A stretch of DNA of 64,000 bases from assembly GCA_949291555.1 (NCBI GenBank), contig CASEWE010000001.1:62001-126000 (forward strand). The letters are read 5' to 3'. A program made the translations under genes and the position numbers. The DNA is from an uncultured Bacteroidales bacterium (GTDB lineage: Bacteria > Bacteroidota > Bacteroidia > Bacteroidales > P3). Below are positions 1-8,737 of the stretch, one piece after another (position 1 is the stretch's first letter; every line of letters starts with the position of its first letter). The notes under the pieces were generated by a model. It had not been told where the DNA came from, did not search any database, and saw only the letters and a program-made list of their open reading frames with translations.

Positions 1-407
1 AAGGGGAACTGACCGATTACCGGACCATGCGCATTGAAACGGACGACATAGACCTCAAGAGTTCCTTGCGGGAAACCGTCCGTGAAAACTACCGGATGGC
101 CGGCGTGCTGAGGGCGGGCACCGAATGGAAGGTCGGCATCGTCAGCCTGCGGGCCGGGTATATCTACCAGTCCAGCCCGTACAAGAACCCGGAACTCGAC
201 CGGCAATGGTACGACCATACGGCCACGGTGGGTCTGGGCTTGGCCTTGGGCCTCTGCAACCTCGACTTTGCCTTCATGGCCAATTACGGAGGGCGGACCG
301 ACGACTTCTACTATCTGGAAGACCAGCAAGGCCAGCCGCTCGTAATCCCGGCAAAAGTCAATTTTGCCAAATACGTGTTCACGGCCGGGGCCAGTTTCCG
401 GTTCTGA
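1..407 (+). CDS. Outer-membrane beta-barrel protein, C-terminal part (5' end outside window)
   Basis: The frame is open from the first bases of the window to a TGA at 405-407, so this is the last ~135 residues of a longer gene. The visible part alternates polar and hydrophobic residues in strand-like segments (AGYIYQSSPY, TATVGLGLALG, LDFAFMANYGG) and ends in TAGASFRF, a terminal aromatic residue typical of barrels folded by the BAM machinery. The pattern resembles the C-terminal strands of FadL/OMPP1-type barrels, but too little is visible to name a family. An internal ATG at 27 could be mistaken for a start, but the upstream codons continue the same frame. It is followed by about 340 nt without a gene. 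Confidence 0.6.
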   Translation, partial: GELTDYRTMRIETDDIDLKSSLRETVRENYRMAGVLRAGTEWKVGIVSLRAGYIYQSSPYKNPELDRQWYDHTATVGLGLALGLCNLDFAFMANYGGRTDDFYYLEDQQGQPLVIPAKVNFAKYVFTAGASFRF

Positions 408-491
408 TCCCGAGGGCCAGGCGCTCCTGCGCGGAAGGCCGCAAGGCTGAGGGCCGCCAACAGGCTACCGATACCGGATATATAGAGGAAC

Positions 492-517
492 GCATGATGC
501 ACGTTGCATGATGCACG
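492..517. repeat. 12-nt tandem duplication
   Basis: GCATGATGCACG occurs at 492-503 and again at 506-517, separated by TT. It is one of several short local duplications in the intergenic DNA of this window. Confidence 0.75.
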
Positions 518-660
518 ATGCCTGTGTTGACGGCAAGCCACCGTGTTCCCGGTACGCGATTCCCTTGCCCGGATCGCCCCGGCCGGCACGTACCGGCGCG
601 CACCGGCGCCACAAAACAACGAAGCCGGAAAGCCCGAAAAGCTTCCCCAAAAAGCCCCGC

Positions 661-707
661 GCAAAAAAAGAAGCCCCGCGCGGTTCCAAAGGAACCAGCG
701 CGGGGCT
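661..707 (-). terminator. Rho-independent terminator of the L25 gene
   Basis: A 10-bp GC-rich stem (672-681 pairs with 698-707) extends into an inner GGTTCC/GGAACC stem. Read on the minus strand it is followed by a T-rich tract (661-671). It lies about 40 nt after the stop codon of the L25 gene. Confidence 0.85.
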
Positions 708-744
708 TTCCGCACTCCAACCAAGCGCGCAGGGCGCGCAAGGC

Positions 745-1326
745 TTATTTTTCCGCTTCGGCAGCGGGAGCGGCCGCCTGGGCGTTGCGCGTGGCTTTTA
801 CCGAAACCACGGCGGCGGTCATATCTTCCAGGAACTGGTATTTTTCATTTACCAAATCCTTCAATTTCACTTCGTCCAGAATATCCATCTTGGTAATGTC
901 CACGGTGATGGCTTCGGGCATATCGGCCGGCAAGGCGCGAACACGCACTTTCCGCTTGGCTTTTACCAGCTTGCCGCCTTTGAGCACGCCCACGGAATTG
1001 CCTTCCGTGCGGAAAGGAACCGCCATGGTGATAGGACGGTCGTCTCTCAATTCCAGGAAATCCACATGGAGCAAAGTGTCTTTCACCTTATGGAACTGCG
1101 CTTCCTGGGGAATCGTCTTGAGGGTCTTCCCGTCGATGTCCAAATCCACAAAGCAGACTTCGGGCGTGGTGAACAAAGGCATCAGCACCTTTTCGTCCGC
1201 AAAGAAATGGATTTGCTCGTCCCCACCGTAAACAACGCAAGGAATCTTTCCTTGCTTGCGCAGGTCTCGTGCATCTTTTTTCCCTACGTTCCCTCTGCGG
1301 GAACCGCTCACAGATACAGTCTTCAT
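745..1326 (-). CDS. rplY: 50S ribosomal protein L25 / general stress protein Ctc
   Basis: A 193-residue protein of the two-domain L25/Ctc (TL5) type, which binds 5S rRNA in the large ribosomal subunit. The N-terminal part carries the typical GSRRGNVGKKDARDLRKQGK and IPCVVYGG segments and VDFLEL near residue 90. The C-terminal beta domain (about residues 95-185) includes VPFRTEGNSVGVLKGGKL. The tail is a short Ala/Glu-rich stretch (AAAPAAEAEK). The length fits the long bacterial form rather than the ~95-residue Escherichia coli form. It lies downstream of prs on the same strand, a neighbourhood common in Bacteroidota, and has its own candidate promoter and a strong terminator. Confidence 0.96.
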   Translation of the reverse strand: MKTVSVSGSRRGNVGKKDARDLRKQGKIPCVVYGGDEQIHFFADEKVLMPLFTTPEVCFVDLDIDGKTLKTIPQEAQFHKVKDTLLHVDFLELRDDRPITMAVPFRTEGNSVGVLKGGKLVKAKRKVRVRALPADMPEAITVDITKMDILDEVKLKDLVNEKYQFLEDMTAAVVSVKATRNAQAAAPAAEAEK

Positions 1327-1362
1327 CTTGATCTTAATTTATGGTTGATAGTCTACAAGCGC

Positions 1363-1396
1363 AAAAAACGCCCTTGCCCCGACCGGGACAAGGGCG
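1363..1396 (-). terminator. Terminator-like hairpin between prs and the L25 gene
   Basis: CGCCCTTG at 1369-1376 pairs with CAAGGGCG at 1389-1396, with extra G/C pairs inside. On the minus strand the stem is followed by TTTTTT (1368-1363). It is placed to stop transcripts from prs, whose stop codon is at 1557. It directly abuts the candidate -7 box of the L25 promoter, so it may also lie at the start of the L25 leader. Confidence 0.7.
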
Positions 1397-1404
1397 CAAA
1401 GATA
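1397..1404 (-). promoter_or_regulatory. Candidate -7 box (TATCTTTG) for the L25 gene
   Basis: A perfect match to the Bacteroidota -7 consensus TAnnTTTG on the minus strand, about 70 nt upstream of the L25 start. No clear TTTG is seen at the expected -33 distance. Confidence 0.5.
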
Positions 1405-1556
1405 ATCCAAACGGGAGACATATCCTAAAGCCCGCCTCGAAAACCCGCGAAATCCCGCGGTTCCCGTTCCGCAACCGAACGGGAACCCGTCCGGAAAGGC
1501 CTTTCCCAAGCCTTTGCTCCCGGGACCGCAAGGCTTCAAAAGCAGGCCATGAAAAC

Positions 1557-2501
1557 CTAATTCTTGAACTTGTACAAGTCCGATATGCTCTCGCAAGACT
1601 CCACCCTCCGGATGACTTCCGCCAAAAGCTTGGCCGAAGAGATGACGGTAATCTTGTCGGAAGGACGGGAGGTGGGGATGGTATCGCTTACGATGAGTTC
1701 CGTCAAACGGGACTTTTCGATCCGATCGATAGCGTTGCCCGAAAGCACCGGGTGGGTAACCACGGCCCGCACGCTCTTCGCCCCTTGATCCAGGATGAGT
1801 TCGGCCGCCTTGATCATGGTATTCCCCGTGTCGAGGATATCATCCAGCAACACCACGTTCTTGCCCTCCACGTCGCCGATCAATTGCATCTGATCCACCA
1901 CGTTGGGCTTGCTCCGCTGCTTGTAGCAAATGGCGAAACCCGTACCGAATATCTTGGCGTAGACGCTCGCCCGGCGGGTTCCCCCCGTGTCGGGAGAGGC
2001 GAACATGAGGCTGTCTATGTTCAGCGAACGAAGATAAGGGACAAAGAAGGAAGAGGCCTGCAGGTGGTCTACCGGCGTTTCGAAGAAGCCTTGGATCTGG
2101 TCCGCGTGAAGGTCGACCGTGATGATGCGCGAAACGCCCGCTGCCGTCAGCAGGTTTGCCACCAATTTGGACGTGATGGGCACGCGGGGCTTGTCCTTGC
2201 GGTCTTGCCGCGCAAAACCGAAATAGGGAATAACGGCGATGATCTTGCGGGCCGATGCCCGTTTGGCCGCATCGATCATGAGCAGCAATTCGAACAAGTT
2301 GTCGGCAGGAGGGAACGTGGACTGGATGATGAACAAATCGTTTCCCCGGATGTTTTCCTCGTAGGATGTCCTGAATTCACCATCGGAGAAAAGGGTCACA
2401 TCGGATTGTCCTAACGGAGCCCCGTATTCCTTGGCAATCTTGTCGGCCAGGTAGCGAGTTGCCCGGCACGAAAAGATTTTAACTTGCGCTTTGCTTTCCA
2501 T
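1557..2501 (-). CDS. prs: Ribose-phosphate pyrophosphokinase (PRPP synthetase)
   Basis: Makes 5-phosphoribosyl-1-pyrophosphate from ribose 5-phosphate and ATP, the precursor of purines, pyrimidines, NAD, histidine and tryptophan. The start is the ATG at 2501 (MESKAQVKIFS), giving 314 residues, the normal family length; the frame stays open further upstream but that part has no homology. Visible motifs are the ATP-binding loop region FGFARQDRK (near residue 95), the metal/flexible region VDLHADQIQGFF (near 130) and the PRPP-binding loop LLDDILDTGNTM (near 220). It has its own divergent promoter region shared with nadB, and a terminator-like hairpin follows the gene. Confidence 0.97.
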   Translation of the reverse strand: MESKAQVKIFSCRATRYLADKIAKEYGAPLGQSDVTLFSDGEFRTSYEENIRGNDLFIIQSTFPPADNLFELLLMIDAAKRASARKIIAVIPYFGFARQDRKDKPRVPITSKLVANLLTAAGVSRIITVDLHADQIQGFFETPVDHLQASSFFVPYLRSLNIDSLMFASPDTGGTRRASVYAKIFGTGFAICYKQRSKPNVVDQMQLIGDVEGKNVVLLDDILDTGNTMIKAAELILDQGAKSVRAVVTHPVLSGNAIDRIEKSRLTELIVSDTIPTSRPSDKITVISSAKLLAEVIRRVESCESISDLYKFKN

Positions 2502-2564
2502 TATGTTGAGTTTTATGTTTGTCTCCCAACGATTTATCTTTCCTTTTCCCCGAACAGCACCTTG

Positions 2565-2596
2565 CAAAATTAATGGTTTGGCTCTTGGCAAGCAAA
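2565..2596 (-). promoter_or_regulatory. Promoter of prs
   Basis: On the minus strand TTTG (2596-2593), a 20-nt spacer, then TAATTTTG (2572-2565): both elements of the Bacteroidota housekeeping promoter. It lies about 65 nt upstream of the prs start. Confidence 0.7.
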
Positions 2597-2630
2597 TTAA
2601 ATTTAGCCGCTCGGGAAGCGGGATTTTGCG

Positions 2631-2638
2631 TAATTTCG
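2631..2638 (+). promoter_or_regulatory. Possible -7 box for nadB
   Basis: TAATTTCG is one base off the TAnnTTTG consensus and lies about 70 nt upstream of nadB, back to back with the prs promoter. No good -33 element is visible. Confidence 0.3.
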
Positions 2639-2705
2639 CATTCATCTGCCGGAGGGCCCTCCTCCCCCGGAGGGCGTACCTCCCCGGTCCACAATTTCCG
2701 GACTT

Positions 2706-4268
2706 ATGAAAAAACACGTCGACTTTTTGATCATCGGCACCGGCATCGCCGGCTTGAGCTACGCCCTGAAAGTGGCTTCCCATGGAAGCGTCTGCATCAT
2801 TACCAAATCGCGCGCCGACGAGACTTCCACCAACTACGCCCAAGGCGGAATCGCCACCGTGATGGATGCCTTGGATTCCCATGAGAAGCACATCCGGGAC
2901 ACTTTGATTGCCGGAGACGGCCTCTGCGACGAGGAAGTGGTACGCTTTACCATCGAGGAATCGAACGACCGCATCGACGAGCTCATCCAATGGGGCACGG
3001 TCTTCGACAAGAAGAAGAGCGGGGAGTTCGACTTGGGGCGGGAAGGCGGGCATTCCGCCCACCGCATCCTGCATTACAAAGACCAGACGGGCGCGGAAAT
3101 AGAACGGGCCTTGCTCAAGTCGGTCCGGGAACATCCGGCCATCGAGCTGCTCGAAAACCATTTCGCCATCGACATTATCACCCAGCACCATTTAGGCGTG
3201 GAAGTGACCCGCCGGACGCCCGACATCGCCTGCTTCGGAGCTTATGTGCTCAATCCGGAAACCAACAGGATCGACACGATCCTGGCCAAGACGACCCTGC
3301 TGGCTACCGGGGGGAACGGCAACGTGTACAACATGACCACAAACCCCGTCGTGGCCACCGGAGACGGGGTCGCCATGGTATACCGGGCCAAAGGGCAAGT
3401 GAAGAACATGGAATTCATCCAATTCCATCCTACCGGCCTTTACCACCCCTCGGAAAAACCCTGCTTCCTGATTTCCGAAGCCGTAAGAGGCGCCGGGGCG
3501 AAGCTTTGCACCATCCGGGGCGATTACTTCATGAGCCGCTACGACAGCCGTTTGGAACTGGCTCCGCGGGACGTGGTGGCAAGAGCGGTAGACAGCGAAA
3601 TGAAAATCACCGGCGACGACCACGTGTACCTGGATTGCCGCCCTATTTCCAAAACCGAAATCTTCAACCACTTCCCTACCATCTACGCCAAATGCCTTTC
3701 CATCGGCATCGACATCACCAAAGACCTTTTGCCCGTAGTGCCGGTAGCCCATTACAGCTGCGGCGGCATCGTGGTCGACAGCAACGCCTGCACCAGTATC
3801 CGGAACCTTTACGCTTCGGGGGAATGCTCCTGCACCGGCTTGCACGGAGCCAACCGCCTGGCCTCGAACTCGCTCCTTGAAGCCTTGGTGTTCTCGCACC
3901 GGGCGGCGCAGCATGCCATCGGGAAAATCGCCTCGATTCCTTTCTGCGAGGAAGTGCCCGACTGGGACGACGAAGGCATGGTGCTCAACGAGGAAATGAT
4001 CCTCATCACGCAAAGCCTGAAAGAGGTGCAGTCCATCATGTCGAGCTACGTGGGCATTGTCCGATCCAACATCCGGCTCAAACGGGCGTGGGATCGCTTA
4101 GGCATCATCTACAAGGAAACCGAAGATTTGTACCACAAGTCCGTGCATTCGGTGAAATTGGCCGAATTGCGCAACCTCATCAACGTGGGCTACCTTATCA
4201 TCAAAATGTCCATGGAACGCAAAGAGAATTGCGGCCTTTACTACAACATCGACAATATCAAAAAATAA
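2706..4268 (+). CDS. nadB: L-aspartate oxidase
   Basis: An FAD enzyme that oxidises L-aspartate to iminoaspartate, the first step of de novo NAD synthesis. The 520-residue length is normal. The N terminus has the FAD dinucleotide fold (IIGTGIAG, G11-G16), followed by TNYAQGGIATV and the REGGHSAHRILH active-site segment near residue 115. HPTGLYHPSEK, APRDVVARA and the GLHGANRLASNSLLEALVFS signature mark the rest of the FAD domain, and a helical succinate dehydrogenase-type C-terminal domain ends the protein. These motifs separate it from fumarate reductase within the context seen. nadA and nadC are not in the window. Its stop codon overlaps the purB start by one base (TAATG), implying translational coupling. 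Confidence 0.96.
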   Translation: MKKHVDFLIIGTGIAGLSYALKVASHGSVCIITKSRADETSTNYAQGGIATVMDALDSHEKHIRDTLIAGDGLCDEEVVRFTIEESNDRIDELIQWGTVFDKKKSGEFDLGREGGHSAHRILHYKDQTGAEIERALLKSVREHPAIELLENHFAIDIITQHHLGVEVTRRTPDIACFGAYVLNPETNRIDTILAKTTLLATGGNGNVYNMTTNPVVATGDGVAMVYRAKGQVKNMEFIQFHPTGLYHPSEKPCFLISEAVRGAGAKLCTIRGDYFMSRYDSRLELAPRDVVARAVDSEMKITGDDHVYLDCRPISKTEIFNHFPTIYAKCLSIGIDITKDLLPVVPVAHYSCGGIVVDSNACTSIRNLYASGECSCTGLHGANRLASNSLLEALVFSHRAAQHAIGKIASIPFCEEVPDWDDEGMVLNEEMILITQSLKEVQSIMSSYVGIVRSNIRLKRAWDRLGIIYKETEDLYHKSVHSVKLAELRNLINVGYLIIKMSMERKENCGLYYNIDNIKK

Positions 4269-5680
4269 TGGAGAACTTTCCTGACATTTTCCCCCTTCAC
4301 GCCGTTTCCCCCGTGGACGGACGCTACCACGGGAAGACCGCTATCCTGGGCGACTATTTCTCGGAATGGGCGTTGATGCGCTACCGGATCCGGGTCGAGG
4401 TGGAGTATTTCATTGCCTTGTGCGGCTTCGAACTTCCGGCTTTGGCTTCTTTTCCCGAAAGCCGGTTTGAAAGCCTGCGCGGCCTCTACCGGGATTTTTC
4501 CGACAAGGACGCCCTGGAAATCAAAGAAATAGAAAAAACCACCAATCACGATGTGAAAGCGGTGGAGTATTTCATCAAATCCCGGTTCGAACGGTGGGGG
4601 CTTTCGGCATACGAGGAATTCGTCCATTTCGGCCTCACTTCGCAAGACATAAACAACACGGCCCAGCCGCTCATGCTCAAGGAGGGCCTGGAGCAGGCCG
4701 TCCTTCCTGCCTTGCGGGCCGTAACCGGGATGATCGAGGAGAAAGCCGCCGCATGGGAATCGACAAGCATGCTTGCCCGGACCCACGGCCAACCGGCTTC
4801 GCCCACTATATTAGGCAAGGAAATGCTGGTTTTCTGCGAAAGGCTCCACCGTCAAACGCACCTGCTGGCCCTTATCCCGCACTCGGCCAAGTTCGGGGGA
4901 GCAACGGGCAACCTGAATGCCCACTATGCGGCATTCCCCGACAAGGACTGGATGGGATTCGCCAACCGTTTCGTGAACGAGACCCTGGGCCTGGACCGGT
5001 ACCGGAACACGACGCAAATCGAGCATTACGACAATGCCGCTGCCATCTTCGATGCGCTCAAGCGCATCAACACCATCCTCATGGACTTCTGCCGGGACAT
5101 GTGGACGTATATCTCGATGGACTATTTCAAGCAGCAGATCAAAGCGGGCGAGGTAGGCTCATCGGCCATGCCGCACAAGGTCAACCCCATCGACTTCGAA
5201 AACGCGGAAGGGAACCTCGGCTTGGCCAACGCCTTGTTTTCCCACCTTTCGGCAAAGCTGCCCCTTTCGCGCCTGCAACGCGACTTGACCGATTCCACGG
5301 TATGCCGCAATATCGGCGTTCCCTTGGGCCATACGCTCATTGCCTGCCTCTCGCTGCAAAAAGGCATCGGGAAGCTGCTGCTCAACCGCGAACGCCTCGA
5401 AAAAGACTTGGACGAGAATTGGGCCGTGGTGGCCGAAGCCATCCAGACAATCCTGCGGGCGGAGGGATACCCCCATCCTTACGAGGCGCTCAAAGCCTTG
5501 ACCCGGACAGGAGAAAAAATCAGCAAGGAAAGCCTTCACCGCTTCATCGACGGCCTGCCGGTGCCCGAAGCAGCCAAATCGAGGATGAAAGCCGTCACGC
5601 CGCACAATTACACGGGCTACTACGGGAAAAACCCGGAAAGCATTGCCTTGGAGATAACCCGCATGAAAGAGAACTTGTAA
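4268..5680 (+). CDS. purB: Adenylosuccinate lyase
   Basis: Cleaves SAICAR in purine synthesis and adenylosuccinate in AMP formation. The ATG at 4268 overlaps the nadB stop and gives 470 residues, starting with the family-typical HAVSPVDGRY. Further landmarks are TNHDVKAVEYF, VHFGLTSQDINNTA, the TARTHGQ-like segment (ARTHGQPASPT) and the fumarase/aspartase superfamily signature SSAMPHKVNPIDFENAEGN around residue 300. This is the longer E. coli-like subgroup. The frame is open upstream of 4268, but that part overlaps nadB and is not homologous. About 117 nt separate it from the ABC exporter. Confidence 0.96.
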   Translation: MENFPDIFPLHAVSPVDGRYHGKTAILGDYFSEWALMRYRIRVEVEYFIALCGFELPALASFPESRFESLRGLYRDFSDKDALEIKEIEKTTNHDVKAVEYFIKSRFERWGLSAYEEFVHFGLTSQDINNTAQPLMLKEGLEQAVLPALRAVTGMIEEKAAAWESTSMLARTHGQPASPTILGKEMLVFCERLHRQTHLLALIPHSAKFGGATGNLNAHYAAFPDKDWMGFANRFVNETLGLDRYRNTTQIEHYDNAAAIFDALKRINTILMDFCRDMWTYISMDYFKQQIKAGEVGSSAMPHKVNPIDFENAEGNLGLANALFSHLSAKLPLSRLQRDLTDSTVCRNIGVPLGHTLIACLSLQKGIGKLLLNRERLEKDLDENWAVVAEAIQTILRAEGYPHPYEALKALTRTGEKISKESLHRFIDGLPVPEAAKSRMKAVTPHNYTGYYGKNPESIALEITRMKENL

Positions 5681-5797
5681 AATCCGGCCGCCGGGCCCGA
5701 TTGCGGGCAAAAGCCGGTTCCCGGCCGAAGCCCGGAGAACACGCCTTCAAGGGGCCATGCAAAACCGGCTCCTGCAAACGAAAGCCCCTACAAACCC

Positions 5798-7756
5798 ATG
5801 TTCAAGCGTTCTTTCTTCTTCCGTTACCTCTCGCCCTACACCGGACAATTGGCCATCAATGTCCTGCTGCGTTCGCTTTCGGCCGTTTTTGCCGCCATTC
5901 TGGTTTTTTCCGTGGCTCCCTTGCTCTCGCTGCTTTTCGGGACTTCGCAAACGCAAGCCGCCGGCGGTTCGGCCGCCAACGCCCTCATGGGCCGCCTTGA
6001 AAGCTGGGTGGAACTTTCCATTGCCCAGAACGGGAAGCCGGTTACTCTGGCCTGGGTGGTGGCTGCCCTTTTCCTTGCCTACCTGCTCAAAAACCTTTGC
6101 GCCTACATGGGCTTGTACTGGTTCACGCCCATACGCAACAAAGTGGTTGCCCGCATGCGCAACGACCTTTTCCACAAGTTCCTGATTTTGCCGCTTTCGT
6201 TTTACGCGCAGTCCCAGAAAGGCGATCTTCTGGCCCGCATCAGCTACAACACGCAAGACGTGGACAGCCAGATACTCAACCAGGTACAGCAGTCCTTGGT
6301 CGATGTGATCACGGTCATTATCCTGGTTGCCATGCTCTTTTTCATCAGTGTTCCCCTCACGCTGTTCGTCTTGGCGCTGATACCTGTCATAGGGCTTGCT
6401 ACAAGCTTTATCTCCCGGTCGCTCAAACGCCGGTCGCGGGAACTGCAAAACTCCATCGGAAGGATTTCCTCGCAAGTGACCCAGAGCCTGGAGGGCATAA
6501 AGGCCATACGCAGCTACAACGCCACAGGCAACGCCATCGGGAAATTCACGGACGAAAGCCGGCTTTTTTACAAGCTCAACCGCCGGGTGGAATACCGGCT
6601 TACCCTGAGTTCGCCGATCAACGAAGTCTTAGGCACAGCGGCCGTGGTGACTATCTTGATTGCCGGAGGCTTCCTTATCTTGCGCACACGGACTTTGCGG
6701 CCCGAAATCTTCATTGTATACCTCCTGACCATGATCCAGATCCTGCCTTCTTCCAAAAATATCATAACCGCCTATTTCACCTACCGTTCGGGCAAAGGCT
6801 CCTTAGCCCGGATCAAGGAAGTCCTGCAGGCCGAGGAAGTGATCGAGGAAAAGGCGGACGCCTTGCCTGTTGCCGGTTTCGAGCATGAAATCGCTTTCGA
6901 AGATGTTTCTTTCTCGTACGGGGAAAAAACCACGCTCGAACACGTGAACTTGCGTATCGGGAAAGGCCGGTTCATTGCTCTGGTAGGGCCGTCCGGAGGA
7001 GGGAAATCCACCTTGCTGAACATGATTCCCCGCTTTTTCGACCCCTGTTCGGGGAAAGTGACTGTCGACGGGAAAGACCTGCGCGACTGCAAAATCGACG
7101 ACATCCGGGCTCTTTCCTCGCTGGTCTCGCAAGATACCATCCTTTTCAACGACACCATCTTCAACAACATCCTTATCGGTAATCCCCAAGCCACGCGCCA
7201 GGAAGTGGAGCAAGCCGCCCGCCTGGCCGATGCCCACGGCTTCATCATGGCAAAGGAATCCGGTTACGACAGCCCCGCGGGCGAAGGGGGCAGCAAGCTC
7301 TCGGGCGGGCAACGGCAGCGGTTGAGCATTGCCCGGGCTTTGGTCAAGCAAGCCCCTGTCCTGCTTTTCGACGAAGCCACCTCGGCCTTGGACACCGAAA
7401 CCGAGAACCGGATCATGCAAGCCCTGAAAAAAAACGGGCGGGAAAGGAACCAGACCATCATCTCGGTAGCCCACCGGTTATCCAGCATCCGGGATGCCGA
7501 TGAAATCATCGTGGTGGACAAAGGCCGGATCGTGGGACGGGGAACCCATCAGGAACTCTTTGAACACAATCCCCTTTACCACGAGCTTTGCCGCATGCAA
7601 GACCAGGAAAAGCAAAGCCGGGAAAACCAAAGCAAGGGAAAAACTTCCGCGCCTCCCGGCCCGGCACAAGGTCTCCGCGAAGCACAAGGCCCCAGCGGAC
7701 AGGAAATCCCGAACCCTCAAAAATCCGAGAATCGACCATGGAAGGAACGGTTGTAA
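5798..7756 (+). CDS. ABC exporter, fused permease and ATPase (MsbA-type)
   Basis: A half-transporter of 652 residues. The N-terminal membrane domain (about residues 10-330) has some six hydrophobic segments. The nucleotide-binding domain has Walker A GPSGGGKSTL (near 397), signature LSGGQRQRLSIARAL (near 500), Walker B LLFDEATSALD (near 525) and the H-loop AHRLSSI (near 558). The order permease-ATPase and the sequence fit the MsbA/lipid-exporter group, but substrate cannot be read from sequence. The last ~45 residues are a low-complexity polar tail (Gln/Lys/Pro/Gly-rich) outside the family core, and they run into the start of rsgA: the two genes overlap by 19 nt. Confidence 0.9.
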   Translation: MFKRSFFFRYLSPYTGQLAINVLLRSLSAVFAAILVFSVAPLLSLLFGTSQTQAAGGSAANALMGRLESWVELSIAQNGKPVTLAWVVAALFLAYLLKNLCAYMGLYWFTPIRNKVVARMRNDLFHKFLILPLSFYAQSQKGDLLARISYNTQDVDSQILNQVQQSLVDVITVIILVAMLFFISVPLTLFVLALIPVIGLATSFISRSLKRRSRELQNSIGRISSQVTQSLEGIKAIRSYNATGNAIGKFTDESRLFYKLNRRVEYRLTLSSPINEVLGTAAVVTILIAGGFLILRTRTLRPEIFIVYLLTMIQILPSSKNIITAYFTYRSGKGSLARIKEVLQAEEVIEEKADALPVAGFEHEIAFEDVSFSYGEKTTLEHVNLRIGKGRFIALVGPSGGGKSTLLNMIPRFFDPCSGKVTVDGKDLRDCKIDDIRALSSLVSQDTILFNDTIFNNILIGNPQATRQEVEQAARLADAHGFIMAKESGYDSPAGEGGSKLSGGQRQRLSIARALVKQAPVLLFDEATSALDTETENRIMQALKKNGRERNQTIISVAHRLSSIRDADEIIVVDKGRIVGRGTHQELFEHNPLYHELCRMQDQEKQSRENQSKGKTSAPPGPAQGLREAQGPSGQEIPNPQKSENRPWKERL

Positions 7757-8712
7757 CCAGCACGGGCAATTGGTACGAGGTTGCCGGCAAGCAAGATCAG
7801 GTCTACCTCTGCAAGGTGAAGGGCAATTTCCGGATCAAGGGAATGAAAACCACCAATCCGGTCGCCGTTGGCGATCGCGTGGAATTCAAACCGGATCCGC
7901 GGATCTCCTCGGGAAAGGAAGGGGTGGATTGCGGATGGATTACCGCCGTGAAGGAAAGGCAGAACTGCATTATCCGGAAATCGGTAAACCTTTCCAAGAA
8001 GACCCATATCATAGCGGCCAATATCGACCTGGCTTTCCTTGTCGTGGGGTTGACGCACCCCCGCACCCCGCAAGGCTTCATAGACCGTTTCCTTGCCACA
8101 GGCGAAGCCTACCGCGTCCCGACTTGCATCGTCTTCAACAAAACCGACCTTTTCCAAGCGGAGGAACTGGAAAAATTACGTTCCTTGGAAAGCATCTACA
8201 CCGGAATCGGCTATCCGGTTCTCTGCACCAGCGTGGTCAGCGGGCAAGGAATCGAGGCCCTGAAAGAAGCCATGACCGGAAAAGTATGCCTTTTTTCCGG
8301 AAATTCCGGGGTCGGGAAATCGGCGCTTATCCGCTGCCTGGCCCCCGGCTTGAACATCCGGATCGGCGAGATTTCGTCCACGCACCAGAAAGGCAAGCAT
8401 ACGACTACCCATGCCCGCATGTACAAGCTCCCGTTCGGGGCCAGCATCATCGACACGCCGGGCATCAAGGAATTCGGGATGGTACAACTCCAAAAAGACG
8501 AACTTTCCCTCTATTTCCCCGAACTCCGCGCCTTGCGGGAAGAATGCCGGTTCAACAACTGCACGCACGAACACGAGCCGGGATGCGCGGTGAAGAAAGC
8601 CTTGGAAGAGGGCCGGATTTCCCCTTTGCGTTATCAAAGCTACCTCAACATCCTGCACGGGGAAGAAGTGCCTTTGCCGGGGCTGATCGAAAACAAGCAA
8701 GACCGGAAATGA
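7738..8712 (+). CDS. rsgA: Small ribosomal subunit biogenesis GTPase RsgA
   Basis: A circularly permuted GTPase acting in late 30S maturation. The ATG at 7738 (MEGTVVTSTGNWYEV) gives 324 residues, the usual size; it overlaps the end of the ABC exporter gene by 19 nt. Domains are an OB fold (about 1-75); the permuted G domain with G4-type FNKTD, then the P-loop GNSGVGKS (near residue 189) and DTPGIKEFG; and a C-terminal zinc knuckle (CRFNNCTHEHEPGC). The order G4-G1-G3 is diagnostic. A longer in-frame start at 7588 would add about 50 non-homologous residues that are read from the exporter gene in another frame. Confidence 0.95.
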   Translation: MEGTVVTSTGNWYEVAGKQDQVYLCKVKGNFRIKGMKTTNPVAVGDRVEFKPDPRISSGKEGVDCGWITAVKERQNCIIRKSVNLSKKTHIIAANIDLAFLVVGLTHPRTPQGFIDRFLATGEAYRVPTCIVFNKTDLFQAEELEKLRSLESIYTGIGYPVLCTSVVSGQGIEALKEAMTGKVCLFSGNSGVGKSALIRCLAPGLNIRIGEISSTHQKGKHTTTHARMYKLPFGASIIDTPGIKEFGMVQLQKDELSLYFPELRALREECRFNNCTHEHEPGCAVKKALEEGRISPLRYQSYLNILHGEEVPLPGLIENKQDRK

Positions 8713-8737
8713 CAAGCCGGGAACAAAAGACTCGACC

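Larger units (their letters stand above)
408..744. other. Intergenic region between the barrel gene and the L25 gene
   Basis: About 340 nt with no convincing coding frame. It holds a 12-nt tandem duplication (492-517) and, next to the L25 gene, a strong terminator hairpin (661-707). The rest is GC-rich sequence with no feature I can name. Confidence 0.6.

Noticed and set aside
508..1428. Plus-strand open frames over the L25 gene
   Set aside because: Antisense to the L25 gene, which is supported by homology and has its own terminator; no motif in the antisense products.
2502..3191. N-terminal extension of prs to position 3191
   Set aside because: The extra residues are antisense to nadB and not found in PRPP synthetases. 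The ATG at 2501 gives the exact family length and follows a good promoter.
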